Positions 61,672 to 64,000 of a stretch of DNA of 64,000 bases are shown piece by piece. The notes beneath the pieces were generated by a model that was not told the origin of the DNA, searched no databases, and saw only the letters and a list, made by a program, of their open reading frames with translations. A program made the translations under genes and the position numbers. This DNA comes from Couchioplanes caeruleus (GTDB taxonomy: Bacteria; Actinomycetota; Actinomycetes; Mycobacteriales; Micromonosporaceae): the NCBI RefSeq assembly GCF_023499255.1, contig NZ_CP092183.1, forward strand, positions 69,501 to 133,500. Direction: 5' to 3'. Position 1 is the stretch's first letter; each line of letters opens with the position of its first letter.

Positions 61672-61944
61672 CTACTTGATTAACGCGATGATCGCGGCAA
61701 CGGCGGCCACGGCCGCAAGGACAGTGTTCGCCCAAGTGAGGCGATATGCGCCGCGGGCGAGCGCCTCCGTCGCTGCCATGGCGCGATTGCGGTCGCGCCG
61801 GTCGAGCTCCTCCATGTAGTAAGCCGTGCCAACATGCGTACTCACGGCGTGCCCGTCGTGCTCGGCAATCAGTTCTTCGTCGCTTGCCGCGCGTAGATCA
61901 GAGATCTTCCGTACCACGCGTCCAGGGTACGGCTTGACTGGCAC
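61672..61944 (-). CDS. Small tail-anchored protein, copy 2 of the shared cassette
   Basis: A 90-residue homologue of 35241-35507, with 73 of 85 aligned residues identical by eye. The same C-terminal transmembrane segment (LTWANTVLAAVAAVAAIIAL) is present. The start is GTG 61944. It precedes the 97-residue gene by 34 nt, the same spacing as in copy 1. Confidence 0.72.
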   Translation of the reverse strand: MPVKPYPGRVVRKISDLRAASDEELIAEHDGHAVSTHVGTAYYMEELDRRDRNRAMAATEALARGAYRLTWANTVLAAVAAVAAIIALIK

Positions 61945-62503
61945 CGCAGCGCTTGACGGCGCCGAGTGTCATCGACCGGCCAACGACAAGGACGCGAGCC
62001 GGCTGCTTCGGGATCAGCGGCTCGATCCAGGCCCATAGGTGGGGTTGCTGCACCGACAGCATCACCACCTCGACCAGCACAGGCATCGTGCGAACTCCCC
62101 CCGTTTACCCCCCGGAAACCCCTACCAACCGTTGACAAACAGCAACCAGCAACGATCAACCCACGGCGGCGTTTATGCAGGCCATCGGCAAGCTCTAGGG
62201 ACCGATGACAACAACAAGATCGTCACGGTCGGTAAGAAGAGGATGTCGGTTCAGTCAGACCACGCACCACTCGCCCTGCTTGACGGCGACGCACTCTTCA
62301 AGTCGACTAATCGGCGCCCGTCCACGTGCGGCATGCCGTGGCATGGCACGGCTCAGGTGGGCTTGCGCTGGGGATCTTGTTGGGGAACCGCTCGGGACTG
62401 GCCGTCCGAATCCGGGATGCTTCGGGATACGGCTGAAACGTATGGGCAGGTCAGCAGGACTGTCCGGCATCGAACGACACTGGGTGGGACGGTTCACGCG
62501 TTG
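61945..62503. other. 560-bp right island end without a gene
   Basis: No convincing coding frame. It holds the right copy of the diverged repeat (62168-62240) and TTGTTGGGGAAC (62377-62388), which also occurs near the left end of the island. Confidence 0.55.
62168..62240. repeat. Diverged direct repeat, right copy
   Basis: Same block order and 73-nt length as 54265-54337. It may be old integrase arm-site DNA, or the scar of a nested insertion that brought in the CHAT module. Confidence 0.65.
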
Positions 62504-62547
62504 TTCCCAAGCTGACAGTGCGGGTTCGATTCCCGTCACCCGCTCCA
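62504..62547. repeat. Right 44-bp direct repeat (attR)
   Basis: A perfect copy of the 3' part of tRNA-Gly (anticodon loop to CCA). It marks the right end of the island. Excision by recombination with 51269-51312 would leave one intact tRNA gene next to its terminator. Confidence 0.93.
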
Positions 62548-62550
62548 CGT

Positions 62551-62593
62551 ACGGAAGCCCTGGTCAGGACCGATGGTCCGCCAGGGCTTCCGT
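62551..62593 (+). terminator. Original tRNA-Gly terminator
   Basis: ACGGAAGCCCTGG pairs perfectly with CCAGGGCTTCCGT around a 17-base loop, just 3 nt after attR. It would end the tRNA transcript before the island arrived. Confidence 0.75.
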
Positions 62594-62650
62594 CATTCTG
62601 AGTGACGCTGGATCAGGCACGGGCCATGAGCTCGTCCAACGTTGTGTCAC

Positions 62651-63109
62651 ATGGATGCGGTCGTGGCGCTACTGATCGTCGTCGGCAGTCTCGTCGCGAT
62701 CTTGGCTGGGCTCGTCTGGCTCGCACGTCGTATCCGGCGTAGTGGCGCGGGCGCGAGGCTGATGGGTCCAATCGACGAGATCTACAACCCGGGCGCCCAC
62801 CGTTCTCGGCAAGAGGTCCAGGTACAGGACCAGCGCATGGAAGCTCCCTCGTCAGCCGACGATCAGCTTCGGCGTGATTCCCGGCCGACGACACGATCTG
62901 ATCAGGCCGTCGATCCGTCGCCCGGGCCAGCGGGGGTCCTTCAGCGACTGACGGGCGCCTGGCGGAGGCCGGTCAGCGAAGCGGACCGGGTGGTAGCCCC
63001 TGAGCTGCGCGGCACTGAATCGGTGATGGGTACAGCGGGGCAGGTCGTCGGCGGCCTGGTCGATGACTCCCCTGCAGCGAGTCGGCCTACCTTCGGCCGA
63101 GACCCATGA
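62651..63109 (+). CDS. Small membrane-anchored protein (152 residues)
   Basis: One N-terminal transmembrane helix (about 3-25, VVALLIVVGSLVAILAGLVW) with an RRIRR stop-transfer, then a disordered cytoplasmic region. The family is not recognised. The start ATG 62651 lies just after the tRNA terminator, on the core side. Its end overlaps the convergent gene at 63087 by 23 nt. Confidence 0.72.
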   Translation: MDAVVALLIVVGSLVAILAGLVWLARRIRRSGAGARLMGPIDEIYNPGAHRSRQEVQVQDQRMEAPSSADDQLRRDSRPTTRSDQAVDPSPGPAGVLQRLTGAWRRPVSEADRVVAPELRGTESVMGTAGQVVGGLVDDSPAASRPTFGRDP

Positions 63110-63380
63110 CGTCCTTGTAGACCACTCTGCGGCGGCTCCAGACATCCTGCGACGTACCAGTGATACGTACGCCGGCTCGGCTGAACTTGAGGAGGCCAAA
63201 GAGCACGACCGCCAGATAGGCGAGCCAGAGCATTATTTCGATCCCGCGCGGGAGGAAGGACAGGGCGATGTTCGGCACAAGCACGGCTGCGAGCACCAGC
63301 ATTGCCCGGAACGCCCAAATTCCTGACCGGTATTCGGGCTTGGTGCGTGCCGCCGCGAGGGCCTCTTCGGAAGTTGACAC
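63087..63380 (-). CDS. Small membrane protein (97 residues)
   Basis: Two transmembrane helices (about 22-42 and 48-67), then a basic PH-like fragment (GVRITGTSQDVWSRRRVVYK). ATG 63380 with no strong ribosome site. Function unknown. Confidence 0.7.
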   Translation of the reverse strand: MSTSEEALAAARTKPEYRSGIWAFRAMLVLAAVLVPNIALSFLPRGIEIMLWLAYLAVVLFGLLKFSRAGVRITGTSQDVWSRRRVVYKDVMGLGRR

Positions 63381-63486
63381 GGGGGGACCCTAGCGGGCCA
63401 ACGGCACCGCCACTGCCCCCAAAGTTGTTGCCGGGCACGGAACGGGCTACCCGAGGGACCGCCCGCTGTGGTGTCACACTGGGCGC

Positions 63487-63942
63487 GTGCGGCGGTCTCT
63501 CGGCGGTGGGTGGTCGGTCGAGTTTTCCGCTGGTTGGGCGCCCGAACGCTGCGAGGACGGCGTCTCGATCTGGCGCGGGCCTGGCCGTATGGTGCGGGTT
63601 TCGTTGGGACCTTCGTGGCGGTGCGCCGACGGGGCCGACATCATCGCCTTTCTGGAAGCCGAGCTGCCGCCGGATCCCGCGGGCAGGGTCGGTGAGGGTG
63701 GCCGGGGTGGGGTCGGTCATCGGGCCGCCTGGTTGTACCGCCGGGACGGGGATGTCCAGTTCACGCTGTACGGGTACACCTTCGTCGTGGAGGCGTACCT
63801 GGAGACCGTCTTTACCGGCGTGGACGGAGCGGGCCCGGGTTGGGCTTTCGATGCCTGGCGTTCGGTGGCTCGATCGGGGCCGTTACGGCGGGGGCGGTCG
63901 GGCGCCGGGGATGGCCGTGCCGTTGGCGGTGATGCGGCATAG
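63487..63942 (+). CDS. Hypothetical protein (151 residues)
   Basis: A soluble protein with a Trp-rich first half (GGGWSVEFSAGWAPERCEDGVSI cut short here) and an Arg/Gly-rich tail. No family is recognised, and no partner is adjacent on the same strand. The start GTG 63487 lies just after the sequence GTGTCACACTGGGC. Confidence 0.6.
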   Translation: MRRSLGGGWSVEFSAGWAPERCEDGVSIWRGPGRMVRVSLGPSWRCADGADIIAFLEAELPPDPAGRVGEGGRGGVGHRAAWLYRRDGDVQFTLYGYTFVVEAYLETVFTGVDGAGPGWAFDAWRSVARSGPLRRGRSGAGDGRAVGGDAA

Positions 63943-64000
63943 AGTGCCTCATGACTTGGCCGGTGGTGCACGTTCGCATGCCGGCACGGTCGTGCTTGCG
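63943..64000 (+). other. Window edge, no gene assigned
   Basis: An ATG at 63951 opens a frame that runs off the window after 16 codons; too short to judge. Confidence 0.4.

Larger units (their letters stand above)
51269..62547. mobile_element. tRNA-Gly genomic island (~11.2 kb), no integrase found
   Basis: Bounded by the 44-bp tRNA repeat. Cargo: the DUF262/HNH/RAMA gene, the CHAT-PDZ membrane protein, the divergent three-gene membrane operon, and the small cassette also found in element 1. No integrase or excisionase is recognised, so it is either immobilised or moved in trans. Base composition is visibly more varied than in the core genes. Confidence 0.9.

Overview
The window comes from the chromosome of a very GC-rich actinobacterium. 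The signs are frequent GTG starts, 4-nt ATGA/GTGA gene overlaps, a dnaK-grpE-dnaJ-hspR operon with HspR-type HAIR operators, a DUF6458-like membrane protein and an LppU/SCO3897-like C-terminal domain. The gene set looks like Micromonosporaceae (Actinoplanes-like). That placement is inferred from gene style, not from a marker gene.

Core region 1 to 25.66 kb: a 5' part of clpB, an efflux transporter, a TrkA-C regulator with its KefB-type antiporter, then hspR, dnaJ, grpE and dnaK on the minus strand. Next come two overlapping membrane GTPase genes, a 2-oxoacid dehydrogenase E1alpha/E1beta/E2 operon, and a 1,251-residue disordered membrane-anchored protein.

Element 1 (about 25.77-36.02 kb, about 10.2 kb): a large serine integrase sits next to one end. 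The element has split a thioredoxin/NHL-repeat gene at codon 37. The host's original 5' end is stranded on the left (25662-25781). The element's right end supplies a different 36-codon 5' end of identical length, so the gene at 35907-37682 is open again. Cargo is mostly small genes arranged around an XRE/TPR-type regulator and a 122-bp near-palindrome. No replication initiator, relaxase, FtsK-type pump or phage structural gene was recognised.

Core region 36.0-51.3 kb: a hemolysin-III family protein, a hydrolase, a divergent HxlR regulator/NmrA-type reductase pair, SixA phosphatase, acyl-CoA dehydrogenase, a SpoIIE-type phosphatase, a phosphoribosyltransferase, an F420-type oxidoreductase, dcd and others. 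An IS481-family insertion (43890-44987) lies between two convergent genes and has perfect 10-bp terminal repeats and a CCTAGC target duplication.

Element 2 (51269-62547): an island bounded by a 44-bp direct repeat of the 3' end of tRNA-Gly(CCC). It carries no recognisable integrase. Cargo is a DUF262/HNH protein with a RAMA-like C-terminus (candidate modification-dependent restriction) and a probably undescribed membrane system. That system is a 1,316-residue membrane protein with TPR-like repeats, a CHAT caspase-like domain, a Clp_N-like repeat and a PDZ domain. It faces a tightly overlapping three-gene operon of membrane proteins, the last of which also carries Clp_N-like repeats. A small two-gene cassette near the right end is a close relative of the cassette at the right end of element 1, so the two islands have exchanged material. 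Core genes resume after the displaced tRNA terminator at 62551.
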